Below are positions 42,696 through 50,983 of a stretch of 64,000 nucleotides of DNA, piece after piece. The notes under the pieces are model-generated. The model had not been told where the DNA came from. It made no database searches and saw nothing but the letters and a program-made list of their open reading frames with translations. Origin of the DNA: a virus; the IMG/VR virus record IMGVR_UViG_3300046787_000138, positions 1 to 64,000 of that record. The stretch is one strand, 5' to 3'. Position 1 is the first letter of the stretch. Every line of letters begins with the position of its first letter. Made by a program: the position numbers and the translations under genes.

Positions 42696-44079
42696 CCTCT
42701 GTCGAAGAAATTTCTTGTCGGTACAAATCAATGATTTGTTGGTGGTTGGATACGTTCCCCCGAAGCATCGCGTAAACGCGGCGTTCGGTTTGGCTCCCAC
42801 AGATATGCACGATGGTCATTGGGTTGACCTGACCGGGACGGTCAATACGTGCGTTGGCCTGAAGATAAGTCTCCACGCTGGTACAGGGAGCGTACCAAAT
42901 AATTGTGTCGGCGGCAGTAAGTGTAAGCCCGTGTGACGCCGCTTGTGGTTGGATGATGAGAACCTTTGTAGTCGGCTGGTCTTGGAAGTCGCGCACAATG
43001 TCACTGCGGCGGTTCACTGGCACGGCTCCGTTAATCACGTCACACGTTATGCCGTTCTTGGTCAGGTGGTTCTTGAGCATCTCGATGGTGTGCGTAAAGG
43101 GCACGAACACCAGCACCTTGTTACTGCTCTCGTCGATGACTTCCTGCACCACGTTCATGCGGTTGGACACGTCGAACTCCAGCACCTCATGGTTGTCGGT
43201 ATAGACCGAGCCACAGGAAATCTGAAGCAGCTTGCTCATCTTGGTTGCGGCGTTCACTGCGGAAACCTCTTCGCCTGCCGCTTCCAACAACATCTCCTTC
43301 TTGAGAATAGCGTAGTACTTGGCTTGCTGCGGAGTCAATGGCGCATCACGGTCGATGAACGTCAGAGGCGGCAAGTCGATACAGTCTTTCTTCACAAAAC
43401 GAATTGCTGGCTGGAGGATGCTATGCACCGTGTGCTTGGCTGTCGGCTTCGGAATCCACTTGAACTTGGTGAGCTGCGTCATGACCATGTCCTTGTACTG
43501 GCCGTGGAACATGGGCACACCCTTGGGGTTAATCAGCTTGGCCAAGCCATACGCATCGAGCGGAGACTGCGCCGCTGGCGTACCTGTCAACATCCACAAG
43601 CCTTTGACGACTTTGTTAATGTCACGCAGGGTTTTCCAGCGGGTTGTCTGTGCGTTCTTATACGCAGAGGCTTCGTCTACAACGATGAGGTCAAACCCCC
43701 CGTTGATGATCTCGTTCTTCACGATCTCGACACCATCGAAGTTGATGATGACGAACTCGGCACCAGCGTTGATGATTTCCTTACGCTTGCGCGCACTGCC
43801 GTGGGCTACTGCTACTGTGCGATGAATAGCGAACTTGAACAAGTCCTGTTGCCATGCCGACTTCATGATCGACAGAGGGCAAATCACTAACACTCTCTTC
43901 ACTATGCTTCGCTGCATCAAATAGTCCACCGCCCAAATCACCGACGCTGTCTTACCTGTACCCTGCTCGTTAAAGCAGAACGCCTTGCGGTTGGTGGTCA
44001 GGAATTGCGCTGTTTCTTTTTGGTGGTTGAATGGCTCGAACCCGTGAGGGCGGGGCCATCCGTAAGTCTCTAGGCTCAT
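42682..44079 (-). CDS. SNF2/DEAD-like ATP-dependent helicase, 465 aa
   Basis: A superfamily 2 helicase. Walker A NEQGTGKT (37-44), DEAS box (135-138), motif III LTGTP (about 159-163), and motif VI near QANARIDRPGQ (about 410). The C-terminal 110 residues hold the second RecA-like lobe. It could remodel DNA or displace proteins during replication or recombination. It overlaps the HNH-like gene start by ATGA. Its 3' end contains the promoter for the next operon. Confidence 0.9.
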   Translation of the reverse strand: MSLETYGWPRPHGFEPFNHQKETAQFLTTNRKAFCFNEQGTGKTASVIWAVDYLMQRSIVKRVLVICPLSIMKSAWQQDLFKFAIHRTVAVAHGSARKRKEIINAGAEFVIINFDGVEIVKNEIINGGFDLIVVDEASAYKNAQTTRWKTLRDINKVVKGLWMLTGTPAAQSPLDAYGLAKLINPKGVPMFHGQYKDMVMTQLTKFKWIPKPTAKHTVHSILQPAIRFVKKDCIDLPPLTFIDRDAPLTPQQAKYYAILKKEMLLEAAGEEVSAVNAATKMSKLLQISCGSVYTDNHEVLEFDVSNRMNVVQEVIDESSNKVLVFVPFTHTIEMLKNHLTKNGITCDVINGAVPVNRRSDIVRDFQDQPTTKVLIIQPQAASHGLTLTAADTIIWYAPCTSVETYLQANARIDRPGQVNPMTIVHICGSQTERRVYAMLRGNVSNHQQIIDLYRQEISSTEVDNV

Positions 44080-44399
44080 TTTTTCTTTCGTGCTTTGGCT
44101 TCTTTGGTACTCGTCTCTGACACAACTTTGTGGTCTGACCCACGCTTGAATGATCGGTTCTTCGATGGTGCTTCGATACGCACACCGTTCTTGTTCGCGC
44201 CGCCCTTTGACAGAGCTACTCGGTGGGCCACATCTTTGCCTTCTCGCTTATCCGCAATGTTGTTACCGTTCTTGTCGGCACTGACTTTGTCGATAGCTTC
44301 ACGGGCGCGTTGGCGCTCCATACGAGCTGGCAGTTCGCCACGGGCGACTTGCTGTTGGTATTCCTTCTTGTAAGGGCGGGGTTTGTTTACGTAGGGCAT
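44076..44399 (-). CDS. Basic HNH-like protein, 107 aa
   Basis: The ATG at 44399 begins YVNKPRPYKKEYQQQ, fitting a small-gene start. The C-terminal half reads DVAHRVALSKGGANKNGVR then NRSF, which resembles the late part of small HNH-type nucleases (His and Asn in the expected order) but I do not see a complete set of metal ligands. Strongly basic. It lies between the Cas4-like nuclease and the SNF2 helicase genes, in a nucleic-acid processing operon. Nuclease activity is uncertain. Confidence 0.6.
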   Translation of the reverse strand: MPYVNKPRPYKKEYQQQVARGELPARMERQRAREAIDKVSADKNGNNIADKREGKDVAHRVALSKGGANKNGVRIEAPSKNRSFKRGSDHKVVSETSTKEAKARKKK

Positions 44400-44400
44400 C

Positions 44401-45066
44401 TCAACTCCTGTTGTGCTCACATTGTTTGACCGCGCAGAACCTGCACAGTGGACCCGTGATTGGGTTCCATACGCCATTTTCCAACGCCGCCTCGATTCGC
44501 GCAACGTCTTGGCTGGGTTTCTCCATGTACTTGGCCACCATCTCGGCATGGTGCGTAGCCTTGACGAACTCCTTGCTCACCACGAACAGCAGGGCTGACT
44601 TGATGCGCTTGATCTTGGGGTACTTCTTGAAGATGGCCGTGGCCACCAAGTCCAACTGCTTGACGTCAGCATAACGGGCAGACTTGCTGGTTTTGTAGTC
44701 AACCGACCACGCCAGCTCCTTCTCCTCGTCCAAGATGACCAAGTCGGCGATACCCCGCCACCACGCCTCGGGTGCGTCAAACGCGCATGGCTCAAGGTCT
44801 TTGGTCAGGCCGAGTTCTTCCTCGCACAATTTAATCCCGGGGATAGCGGCTAGAGCGTCTAGCGTATCTCTAAGATATTCAAAGGCCGGAGGGATCGGCG
44901 TTCCGTCCTTAATGTATTCCTCAGCAACTGTATGCGCCGACTTACCGTACAGCGTAGCCGTGGTGTCGGGCTCCTTCACATCCTTCGCTACCTTGGTGTG
45001 GTAGTACTTCTTCGGGCATTGTTGGAACGTCTTCAGGCTACTGAAGGACCACTTAATTGGTTGCAT
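44401..45066 (-). CDS. Cas4-like PD-(D/E)XK exonuclease with Fe-S cysteines, 221 aa
   Basis: The ATG at 45066 has GAGGATACAA upstream. Cys17 (QQCPKK) and three C-terminal cysteines (Cys208, Cys211, Cys216) fit the four-Cys Fe-S cluster of Cas4/RecB-type nucleases. Asp108 in RGIADLV and DYKT (Asp123, Lys125) form the nuclease core. Cas4-like phage enzymes act in recombination and replication, trimming DNA ends. It overlaps the gene at 45053 by 14 bp. Confidence 0.85.
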   Translation of the reverse strand: MQPIKWSFSSLKTFQQCPKKYYHTKVAKDVKEPDTTATLYGKSAHTVAEEYIKDGTPIPPAFEYLRDTLDALAAIPGIKLCEEELGLTKDLEPCAFDAPEAWWRGIADLVILDEEKELAWSVDYKTSKSARYADVKQLDLVATAIFKKYPKIKRIKSALLFVVSKEFVKATHHAEMVAKYMEKPSQDVARIEAALENGVWNPITGPLCRFCAVKQCEHNRS

Positions 45067-45385
45067 TTGTATCCTCATTTTCAAAAACTTCGCCGACCAT
45101 ACGCTTGATGTTGAATAGGTCTTTGTGTTGTGGGTAGGTCTTACGCCACAGTCGGGCATAAAAGGCTATGTGCCCGTTACCGATTTTGTAGTCTTTACCT
45201 GTGGTGACAATGTACACCTCCCAGCGAATACGGTTGACAATCAGCCAGTGGCTAATTTTCTTCCTACCATGCTTGATAGCTTCAAGGGAAAACTTTTCAA
45301 AGTACGTCCACACCAATGGGTTATCGGCGTGCCACTTGTCAAACTCAGCTTGTTTTTTGTGGAACGGTTTGTTAGCAGTCGCCAT
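45053..45385 (-). CDS. Conserved phage protein, 110 aa
   Basis: The ATG at 45385 follows GGAGAGAGCT. A WTYFEKFSLEAI segment and a KISHWLIVNRIRWEVY strand-helix pair precede a GHIAFYARLWRK region. I have seen this family in several phages with polymerase I-type replication genes, but the role is unknown. It overlaps the DNA polymerase gene at its 5' end and the Cas4-like gene at its 3' end. Basic, possibly DNA-associated. Confidence 0.65.
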   Translation of the reverse strand: MATANKPFHKKQAEFDKWHADNPLVWTYFEKFSLEAIKHGRKKISHWLIVNRIRWEVYIVTTGKDYKIGNGHIAFYARLWRKTYPQHKDLFNIKRMVGEVFENEDTNATN

Positions 45386-47189
45386 AGCTCTCTCCATATC
45401 CTGATTCGCAATTCAAGGGCAACTCCAAGCCCCACTTGGGTCGGATGCGCATACACATCTCGACGTATTCCACAGCAGTCGCAACCTCTTCGGTCTTGAC
45501 GATACAAGCCACAGCGTCATGCACAGTCATCACAACGTGATACTTCTTGGCAATCATCAGCATTTGGTCGCCGATGATGATACGCGCTAGGGCTTGGCAT
45601 ACGTTTTCGATTACCTTCCCACCGTAGATGCGGTTGGGGATGATGGCTCGGCCCTTCTTGGTGTCATACACGTATTCGGGTCTGCCTTCGTCGTTTGTGA
45701 TACCGCGCAGGTTTGGGTACTTGAGGTACAACCCGTTCGGTAACAAGACACCGTTCTTACCTTCAATCTTCAGGATGCCATCACGCCCAAGTGTTGTTGT
45801 TTGGTTCATGATGATCGCGCCAAGGATTAAATTGGCCGACTTCCACAGTGCAGTGATTCGGGGGTAGGTTTGACGATAGGTGTCGATGATTCGTTTCGCT
45901 TCATCAAGCTCGACAACAACTCCAAAGTTTTTAAGCTGAGCTTGGAACTTCGCCGCCCCCATGCCGTACCCCGCGCCCAAGATTGTCGTCTTGCCCACGA
46001 ACCGTTCGTCTTTGGAAATCTCCTCGACTGGCTTGCCGTAAATAGCAGATGCCATGATTTTGTAAACGTCCTCGCCACGGTCAAATGCCTCCACTAAGTC
46101 GTCTTGCCCAGCTAGCCATGCCAGCGTACGGGCTTCAATTTGCGATGAGTCGGAGTCGATCATCAAGTACCCCGCAGGTGCGAGGATGGATTTCTTCAGC
46201 GCCGACCCCCTTGGCAGGTTCTGAAGATTGAGTTTGTCGTCACCACCCCACCGTCCTGTGTGCGCGGCGTAATATCGGAGGGGAACTGGCATAGCCCCTC
46301 GTTGAGCAATCCCAATAAAACGTTCAGTTCGCGACTCCTCAATCGTAGACTTCGTACCCAGTCGGGCGGCGACGAGGGCTTGTACGGACGAATCATGATG
46401 TTCGAGAAGTTCTTTAAACGCCTCGTCTGTCTTTGCGAACGCATAGGTCTCCTTCTTCGTGGTCGCGCTAATCTTTGTCGGCGGAGTTACACCATACAGT
46501 CTCAGCATATCGGCGAACTTGTCGTTGCTCATCAGCACGTCTTTGTCGAAGTTCTCCAGCAGCTCGGCCTTGCGTTGCTGTTCTCTCAGCAGGTGAGAGC
46601 GAAGCAGTGGCTCATCCAGTTGCAAGACTGGCTCGGTGAACATACGGATGGTCAGGTCGATCAAACGCAACTCCGTCTTCGGGAAGTCTTGGCTCATGCA
46701 CCCGAACAAGTCCCATGTCAGGCGCACGTCGTTCTTGCAGTACTCCCCATACTGAGCTAGCTGGGCAGGAGGGAAGTCCGTGCGGCGCAATCCCTTGGCG
46801 TCATTCACCTCAGTGCCCTTCTCGCCGATGCCATAGAACTCCGCCAGAACCTTGAGGCTACCGCCTACGTTCGTACCATGAAGCGCTCGGCCCATCGACA
46901 GAGTGTCCAGCCACCCCTTCGGTTTGATTTGGAAGTGCTCGGTCAAGATGAAGCCGTCGAACATAGCGTTGTGGGCTAGGGCGAGGGAGTTCTCCCAATC
47001 AAACTGCTTGAGAAAGGCATACGTGCCAATCGAATCACCTGTGTACCACTCGGGCTCACCGTCATTGACCTGCACAGCAACACCGACGACTTCAAAGCGC
47101 GGGTCACGTACGTATTCCTCAGTAGTCTGTTTCGCAAACCCGAGATCAGCGGAGTAGTAGGTCTCGAAATCGACCGTGATGATGTTCAT
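45372..47189 (-). CDS. DNA polymerase I-type (family A) replicative polymerase, 605 aa
   Basis: The enzyme copies the phage genome. The N-terminal 3'-5' exonuclease has DFET (7-10), HNAMFD (73-78) and the late YCKNDVRLTWD (150-160). Polymerase motifs: A, DSDSSQIEAR (345-354); B, KTTILGAGYGMG (400-411); C, VHDA (556-559). No 5' nuclease domain. It shares its operon with the nuclease and helicase genes; its stop lies inside the next gene. Its start overlaps the paralogue at 47186 by 4 bp. Confidence 0.95.
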   Translation of the reverse strand: MNIITVDFETYYSADLGFAKQTTEEYVRDPRFEVVGVAVQVNDGEPEWYTGDSIGTYAFLKQFDWENSLALAHNAMFDGFILTEHFQIKPKGWLDTLSMGRALHGTNVGGSLKVLAEFYGIGEKGTEVNDAKGLRRTDFPPAQLAQYGEYCKNDVRLTWDLFGCMSQDFPKTELRLIDLTIRMFTEPVLQLDEPLLRSHLLREQQRKAELLENFDKDVLMSNDKFADMLRLYGVTPPTKISATTKKETYAFAKTDEAFKELLEHHDSSVQALVAARLGTKSTIEESRTERFIGIAQRGAMPVPLRYYAAHTGRWGGDDKLNLQNLPRGSALKKSILAPAGYLMIDSDSSQIEARTLAWLAGQDDLVEAFDRGEDVYKIMASAIYGKPVEEISKDERFVGKTTILGAGYGMGAAKFQAQLKNFGVVVELDEAKRIIDTYRQTYPRITALWKSANLILGAIIMNQTTTLGRDGILKIEGKNGVLLPNGLYLKYPNLRGITNDEGRPEYVYDTKKGRAIIPNRIYGGKVIENVCQALARIIIGDQMLMIAKKYHVVMTVHDAVACIVKTEEVATAVEYVEMCMRIRPKWGLELPLNCESGYGESYGDC

Positions 47190-47674
47190 CTAGAACCCCC
47201 AAAAATTCCTGAAAATGCGTTACCTGCTTGGCCGAGCAAGCCTTGATACCCGCTTTGTGCGGCGTTGTGGTGCAGTGGCGAAATGCCCCCTGCTTTGATT
47301 TGTTGCGCGGCCATTTGCTGTTGGTACATCTGTTGTTTCATCACCTGCACCTGCACCCTTTGCTCTTCTTGGCGCGTGTAGTAGTCCTCGTCGAACACTT
47401 TTTCCATCGTGCGCTTTTCAAAGTATTTGTAGTGGTATTGCTTCCATGCGGCGACAAGCGCTTGTTTGTCGGCATCGCTCAGAAACCAAAACGCCTCATC
47501 CACATACGAACCTTCGTGTTTAAAAGCCAGCTCGTCTCCACCGCCAGCTAACTTTGTTAGGTAAGGAGCCAAGTGCCCAAACCGAGGCGCGTCCAACGCG
47601 CCCGTATCAAAGTCTTCGGGGTGTGATTCCATCCGTGCAATCAGCACGGTCACTGCGTTAGATAGTTCGGTCAT
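47186..47674 (-). CDS. Tandem paralogue 1, 162 aa
   Basis: First of three neighbouring genes that share an N-terminal motif, here AVTVLIARMESHPEDF (residues 7-22). The middle carries aromatic and charged residues (YHYKYFEKRTMEKVF). The C-terminal 45 residues are Gln- and Met-rich and end in a GIFGG tail. The gene is upstream of the polymerase by ATGA-type overlap. A degenerate palindromic box lies in this gene at 47548-47560. Unknown function. Confidence 0.72.
   Translation of the reverse strand: MTELSNAVTVLIARMESHPEDFDTGALDAPRFGHLAPYLTKLAGGGDELAFKHEGSYVDEAFWFLSDADKQALVAAWKQYHYKYFEKRTMEKVFDEDYYTRQEEQRVQVQVMKQQMYQQQMAAQQIKAGGISPLHHNAAQSGYQGLLGQAGNAFSGIFGGSR
47548..47560. promoter_or_regulatory. 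Degenerate palindromic box
   Basis: CTAACT-T-TGTTAG, one mismatch from the consensus, within the coding region of paralogue 1. It may be a decayed site or chance. Confidence 0.3.
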
Positions 47675-47677
47675 TTT

Positions 47678-48082
47678 TCACCATTTTTTATTTGGTTGCA
47701 CTGAGGCCGTCAGCAGTTCTTTTTGTGCGAAAGAAACACCGTTCGACACCACTGATGTAGTCAATGGCCCCGCCACTGTTGCGGTGTACGCATAGCTGTC
47801 TAACTTGTCTCCTTCCAACAACTTAGCCATGATTCCGTTGGTGAACTTCTTGCGCTCCATCTTCACATAAGCGGCAGTAAGTGCTTCAATTTCTTCCGTA
47901 GACAGAACATTCATGGCATCCCATGCGGGGCGCTCACCCGATAGTCGTTTCTTGAGCATGTCGGCAACGCCTTTGAACTTGCCCCGTGTAATGCGCCCTG
48001 TGTTGGGTTCAAAGTCACGGTCTTCAAAGTCCTCGGGGTTGGACTCCATGCGGTCGATCAGGATTTTTACGCCTTCATTCAT
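47678..48082 (-). CDS. Tandem paralogue 2, 134 aa
   Basis: The ATG at 48082 overlaps the upstream stop by 4 bp (ATGA), which is why it is chosen over a GTG at 48172. The first 22 residues, MNEGVKILIDRMESNPEDFED, match the start of the adjacent paralogues. Then follows a basic segment (KFKGVADMLKKRL) and a helix ending in MERKKF. The C-terminus diverges. A small DNA-module protein of unknown role; the triplication suggests dosage or specialised variants. Confidence 0.72.
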   Translation of the reverse strand: MNEGVKILIDRMESNPEDFEDRDFEPNTGRITRGKFKGVADMLKKRLSGERPAWDAMNVLSTEEIEALTAAYVKMERKKFTNGIMAKLLEGDKLDSYAYTATVAGPLTTSVVSNGVSFAQKELLTASVQPNKKW

Positions 48083-48429
48083 ATCTTGCCCCCGTTGATT
48101 CGCTTCATCATCTCCATCTGAGATGCGCTGACAATCATCTTCTTTGATTGTTCTGCGGTGGGTATCGCCCACTTGTAGTGCGATTCTTTTTCTTCCTCTT
48201 CCGCTGGCATGATTGTGGCTATCGCCTTATGCGTAATCTCCAAGCGACGAACCTTGGTCATGCCCGAATGGAGCGCCGCCTTCTCAGGCTCACTCATTAC
48301 CTCGCGCAAGCTCTCGGCAAAAATCCAACGCCACTTGGTACCAGCGTTCTCGTGCATCCCAAAGAACTCTTCGGGGTGTGTCTCCATACGGGCCAAGATG
48401 ATGCCCACGCCTTCGTTTACTTCACTCAT
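48079..48429 (-). CDS. Tandem paralogue 3, 116 aa
   Basis: ATG at 48429 behind AAGGAGTTTGGAA. N-terminus MSEVNEGVGIILARMETHP shares the VNEGVxIxxxRMExxPEEF motif with its two downstream neighbours. The middle contains WRWIFAESLREVMS. Possibly a regulator or partner of the replication proteins; this family occurs next to polymerase genes in similar phages. Unknown. Confidence 0.7.
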   Translation of the reverse strand: MSEVNEGVGIILARMETHPEEFFGMHENAGTKWRWIFAESLREVMSEPEKAALHSGMTKVRRLEITHKAIATIMPAEEEEKESHYKWAIPTAEQSKKMIVSASQMEMMKRINGGKI

Positions 48430-48721
48430 TTCCAAACTCCTTTATGTACGCTTCAAAATTCTCTAGGTTCGATTCCCGAACCACCCACGCATCGCCTTCG
48501 GCTTTCTCAATATCTCGAATGTTCTTCTCTTGCAACGCTGTCGGTATGCCTTTGCCAGCCTTCGCTTCAACTGCTAAAAACCTGCCTTTGATGCAACACA
48601 AGAAGTCAGGGACTCCACTGTTGCCGTACCCCGTGCCCATCGGCATCGCGTAGTACACGCCGTGTTCTTTCAGAATCTTCTTTATCTTCTCTTTGACTTT
48701 TGCTTCGGGTGTTGACGCCAT
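48422..48721 (-). CDS. VRR-NUC nuclease, 99 aa
   Basis: A compact PD-(D/E)XK-type nuclease. VPDF with Asp39, then FLAVEAKAGKG (Glu52, Lys54) and the Gln-containing helix TALQEKNIRD, the pattern of VRR-NUC domains acting on branched DNA or flaps. ATG at 48721 overlaps the previous stop (TAATG). Stop overlaps paralogue 3. It may cut Holliday junctions or help packaging. Confidence 0.85.
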   Translation of the reverse strand: MASTPEAKVKEKIKKILKEHGVYYAMPMGTGYGNSGVPDFLCCIKGRFLAVEAKAGKGIPTALQEKNIRDIEKAEGDAWVVRESNLENFEAYIKEFGNE

Positions 48722-49056
48722 TACAACCACTCCATGTAAGTATTGCCCTTGTGCTGAATGACAGCTAGGCGGTGTGGGGGTTTCGGTGTTTCTGCGTCGT
48801 TGTGGCAGTACTCGCACTCGAACTCGATAATCAAACCGTTTCGACGGGAGCTTGGGTTGCACGTATCGTCCGAGGGGAAATCTGACACCTGTGCTGTTCT
48901 GCCGTTTTGCGCTATGACCGTGGTGAACTTGTCGTCTTCGCCACGCTGAAAAATTGTTACGTTGCCATGGTGCAGGTAGTTATCCCCGCAGTCGGGGCAG
49001 TCCAACGCGCCCCCAGCATCTACTTTAATCGCCGCTCTTCCAAAAGTTTTACTCAT
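48721..49056 (-). CDS. Zinc-binding conserved phage protein, 111 aa
   Basis: The ATG at 49056 follows AAGGAGAAAACG. Two Cys pairs, CPDCGDN (residues about 20-26) and FECEYCHND (78-86), suggest a zinc ribbon. A segment with His-His and Gly sits between. First gene behind the promoter at 49079-49106. The family is common in phage early operons; its role is unknown. Confidence 0.72.
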   Translation of the reverse strand: MSKTFGRAAIKVDAGGALDCPDCGDNYLHHGNVTIFQRGEDDKFTTVIAQNGRTAQVSDFPSDDTCNPSSRRNGLIIEFECEYCHNDAETPKPPHRLAVIQHKGNTYMEWL

Positions 49057-49078
49057 CGTTTTCTCCTTCGTTGCGTTC

Positions 49079-49106
49079 ACTGTATCACATCATTAGACTT
49101 TGTCAA
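49079..49106 (-). promoter_or_regulatory. Early promoter with adjacent palindromic box
   Basis: Minus strand TTGACA (49101-49106), 16-bp spacer, TACAGT (49079-49084). Its sequence TTGACAAAGTCTAATGATG repeats that of the promoters at 42668-42695 and 59778-59806. Box 5 (49112-49124) ends 5 bp upstream of the -35, a position from which an activator or repressor could act. Confidence 0.8.
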
Positions 49107-49111
49107 GAGGG

Positions 49112-49124
49112 CTAACATTGTTAG
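49112..49124. promoter_or_regulatory. Palindromic box 5
   Basis: Exact CTAACA-T-TGTTAG, extended to GGGCTAACA/TGTTAGCCC (9-bp arms) between the stop codon at 49140 and the -35 of the promoter at 49079-49106. Confidence 0.88.
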
Positions 49125-49139
49125 CCCCCGTGTTTTTAC

Positions 49140-49727
49140 TTAGACTTGGCCGCGCTCTTTCAAGATAGCCATACCTGCGTACACGATAGCGCCGAACACT
49201 TCTTGCTCAAACGCTTCGCCGTTGCGGGTGCTTGCGGCCTCTTCCAATTTCTTGGTGGCTTGGCCTGTTGCGAAACCACGACCGTGCATCTTGGTGTAGT
49301 GAGCCCAAGGCTGTTCCAAGAATGGAGTACGCGCACCGCCATGGCGTTCGCCTTTACCGTGCATGGCTTGCTTGATAGCATCCACGAATACGGCATACAA
49401 CGGGTGGTCTTCTACTCGGTCGGCTTGCGGCTCGATCATCGTAATGGCTTCTTGCATACGGGTACGGCCTTGGGTCATGTTGAAAGTCAAACGAGCTGTT
49501 TGTTCTTCGCTCAGTTTGGTGACGTCATCTTTCGCCATAGTCACGCCAAGGTGTGTAACAACTTTCGGTGTCTTCGCGGCTTTGCCCTTGTCGCTGGCGC
49601 GGATAGCGTACACATACGCTGGGTTTGTCTTACACGCTTTGGCTACTTTCATAGCACTAGCGTCAGGGTTCTTCGCTTGGTACGCACGGACTTGCTCTGC
49701 TTTGTTCACTTTTTTAGCTGTTGCCAT
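49140..49727 (-). CDS. HTH-type DNA-binding protein, 195 aa
   Basis: The ATG at 49727 follows GGAGAATTTGAAA. Residues 10-43 (VRAYQAKNPDASAMKVAK, then CKTNPAYVYAIRAS) form a homeodomain-like helix-turn-helix. The C-terminal part is polar and helical. It lies at the start of the replication segment, immediately before the palindromic box and promoter at 49.1 kb, a good place for a regulator that turns on the next operon. It overlaps the RHH-like gene by 14 bp. Confidence 0.75.
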   Translation of the reverse strand: MATAKKVNKAEQVRAYQAKNPDASAMKVAKACKTNPAYVYAIRASDKGKAAKTPKVVTHLGVTMAKDDVTKLSEEQTARLTFNMTQGRTRMQEAITMIEPQADRVEDHPLYAVFVDAIKQAMHGKGERHGGARTPFLEQPWAHYTKMHGRGFATGQATKKLEEAASTRNGEAFEQEVFGAIVYAGMAILKERGQV

Positions 49728-49926
49728 TTTCAAATTCTCCAGTTTGGGTTTCTACATAATTCACAAGAACTTCTCGGATTTTGGCTTGCTTGTTGGGAAA
49801 GGTCTCGAAGTACTCGACTACCTCTCGCGGCAAACGCAAGCTCGTATTAACAAGGGTCGGCTTCTTGCTGGGACCGCGACCTTGTCGTTTTTTCTCGGGT
49901 TTTAAATATTCAATTCCTGTTGTCAT
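49714..49926 (-). CDS. Ribbon-helix-helix-like antitoxin-type protein, 70 aa
   Basis: The N-terminal 25 residues are basic. Residues 27-59, NTSLRLPREVVEYFETFP then a second helix, fit a small ribbon-helix-helix (BrnA or CopG-like) DNA-binding fold. RBS AGAGGAAG lies upstream. It starts right after a short gene and overlaps the HTH gene. No toxin partner is evident, so it is more likely a DNA-binding regulator than a toxin-antitoxin unit. Confidence 0.65.
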   Translation of the reverse strand: MTTGIEYLKPEKKRQGRGPSKKPTLVNTSLRLPREVVEYFETFPNKQAKIREVLVNYVETQTGEFENGNS

Positions 49927-49944
49927 AACAGCGCTTCCTCTTCA

Positions 49945-50220
49945 TCAGGGAAAAAAGTTGTGGTGTGGTTCTTTGGGAACAGCTTTGGATTGAGCCTTGC
50001 GAACGGCCACCAAGCGTTCAGCTCGGCCTGAGTCAATCGGCGTGATGGCTGCTCTGACTTTGACGACAAAGCAGTCTTCTTTTCCTTGGGACTCAACCCA
50101 TTCTTTGGCTTCCGTTTTGGTGCGGAACATGACGTAGCCGATGCCTTCGTCGTCTTTAGTTCTGACATAGCTACCCCTAATTGTTCTAATCATGTACGCT
50201 GATACGTGTACGCTCTGCAT
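49945..50220 (-). CDS. Small phage protein, 91 aa
   Basis: Start ATG at 50220 overlaps the upstream stop (TAATG). A compact alpha/beta arrangement with IRTIRGSYVR, YVMFRTKTEAKEWVE and CFVVKVRAAITP strands and helices. I prefer this frame over an overlapping frame (49923-50168) because it is coupled to the upstream gene. Unknown function. Confidence 0.62.
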   Translation of the reverse strand: MQSVHVSAYMIRTIRGSYVRTKDDEGIGYVMFRTKTEAKEWVESQGKEDCFVVKVRAAITPIDSGRAERLVAVRKAQSKAVPKEPHHNFFP

Positions 50221-50693
50221 TACGTTTTCTCCTTGATAGGCCGCATCCGTTTGGCGCGGTACTCTTGGTCAACTATCCCCATAGCCAGCTCCATGTCGCG
50301 CACCGTTGTGTTCTGCAACTGCGTGTCGTGAATCTCCATGACTAGGTTCATAGCGTTAAGCTCGTCGGCCTTCAGTATGAAGCGCCCACTCTCGACACCA
50401 CGCTTGCCCACAGCATGAAGCGCGTCCAAGCCAGCCTTGATTTCTTCTGACCAATCACGGCCAAGCTCAGGGCGTAGCATGGTGTATGCCTCACACATAT
50501 TGAACGCACCAATCAGTACGTCAATAGTCGCTATCGTTGCATCGCCTCGACGCAACAAGTCCATCGCGTCATGGTTCTTGATTCGCAAGTCGGCGCTAAG
50601 CGCAACGCTTGTAAACGGTTTCATGCCAGCTAGCACCCACGACACTGGGTCAGGGAACACACCCTTGGGGCGGTACTTGGAACGCTTTCTCAT
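50220..50693 (-). CDS. Conserved phage protein, 157 aa
   Basis: A helical protein that starts RKRSKYRPKGV, with basic N-terminus. It contains ALSADLRIKNHDAMDLLRRG and CEAYTMLRPELG; the repeated occurrence of such sequences in the early regions of beta- and gammaproteobacterial phages is known to me, but not the function. Overlaps the next gene at its start by 4 bp. Confidence 0.68.
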   Translation of the reverse strand: MRKRSKYRPKGVFPDPVSWVLAGMKPFTSVALSADLRIKNHDAMDLLRRGDATIATIDVLIGAFNMCEAYTMLRPELGRDWSEEIKAGLDALHAVGKRGVESGRFILKADELNAMNLVMEIHDTQLQNTTVRDMELAMGIVDQEYRAKRMRPIKEKT

Positions 50694-50983
50694 ACACCCA
50701 TACCCCGCATCGTCATCACCACAGCAATCTGCTCGGCGAGTGGTAGGCCTTCTTCCAAGATGTAGTACTCGCTCTTCCAGTCAGGGCCATGGTTGTTTCG
50801 CTGGTACGACTGCACCTCTAACAGCTTACCGTTCATCACATCCATCACAGCCACGCGCACCTTGGGTCTCGGCTTGTCCACTGCTTCCTCGGGGCCGGAT
50901 ACCGAAGCGTAAATTTCTTTCTCACGCTGGTTCTTTACCGCAATCTCTTCTTTGAATAGCCAATTCTTTAACCACTCTCTCAT
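50690..50983 (-). CDS. Small phage protein, 97 aa
   Basis: ATGA overlaps at both ends. The first 12 residues are amphipathic (REWLKNWLFKEE). A beta-rich part VRVAVMDVMNGKLLEVQSY follows. Unknown. The start at 50983 uses an RBS (AAGGAG) in the last codons of the upstream small gene. Confidence 0.65.
   Translation of the reverse strand: MREWLKNWLFKEEIAVKNQREKEIYASVSGPEEAVDKPRPKVRVAVMDVMNGKLLEVQSYQRNNHGPDWKSEYYILEEGLPLAEQIAVVMTMRGMGV

Noticed and set aside
42943-43890. Long plus-strand frame (315 codons) antisense to the SNF2 helicase
   Set aside because: Low-complexity, His/Leu/Val-rich product without motifs, opposite a gene with clear helicase motifs. It is a codon-bias shadow.
49923-50168. 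81-codon frame overlapping the gene at 49945-50220
   Set aside because: Its end overlaps the next start by ATGA, which is tempting, but the start is not coupled upstream and the first part is Ser/Lys low-complexity. The alternative frame starts in a TAATG overlap.
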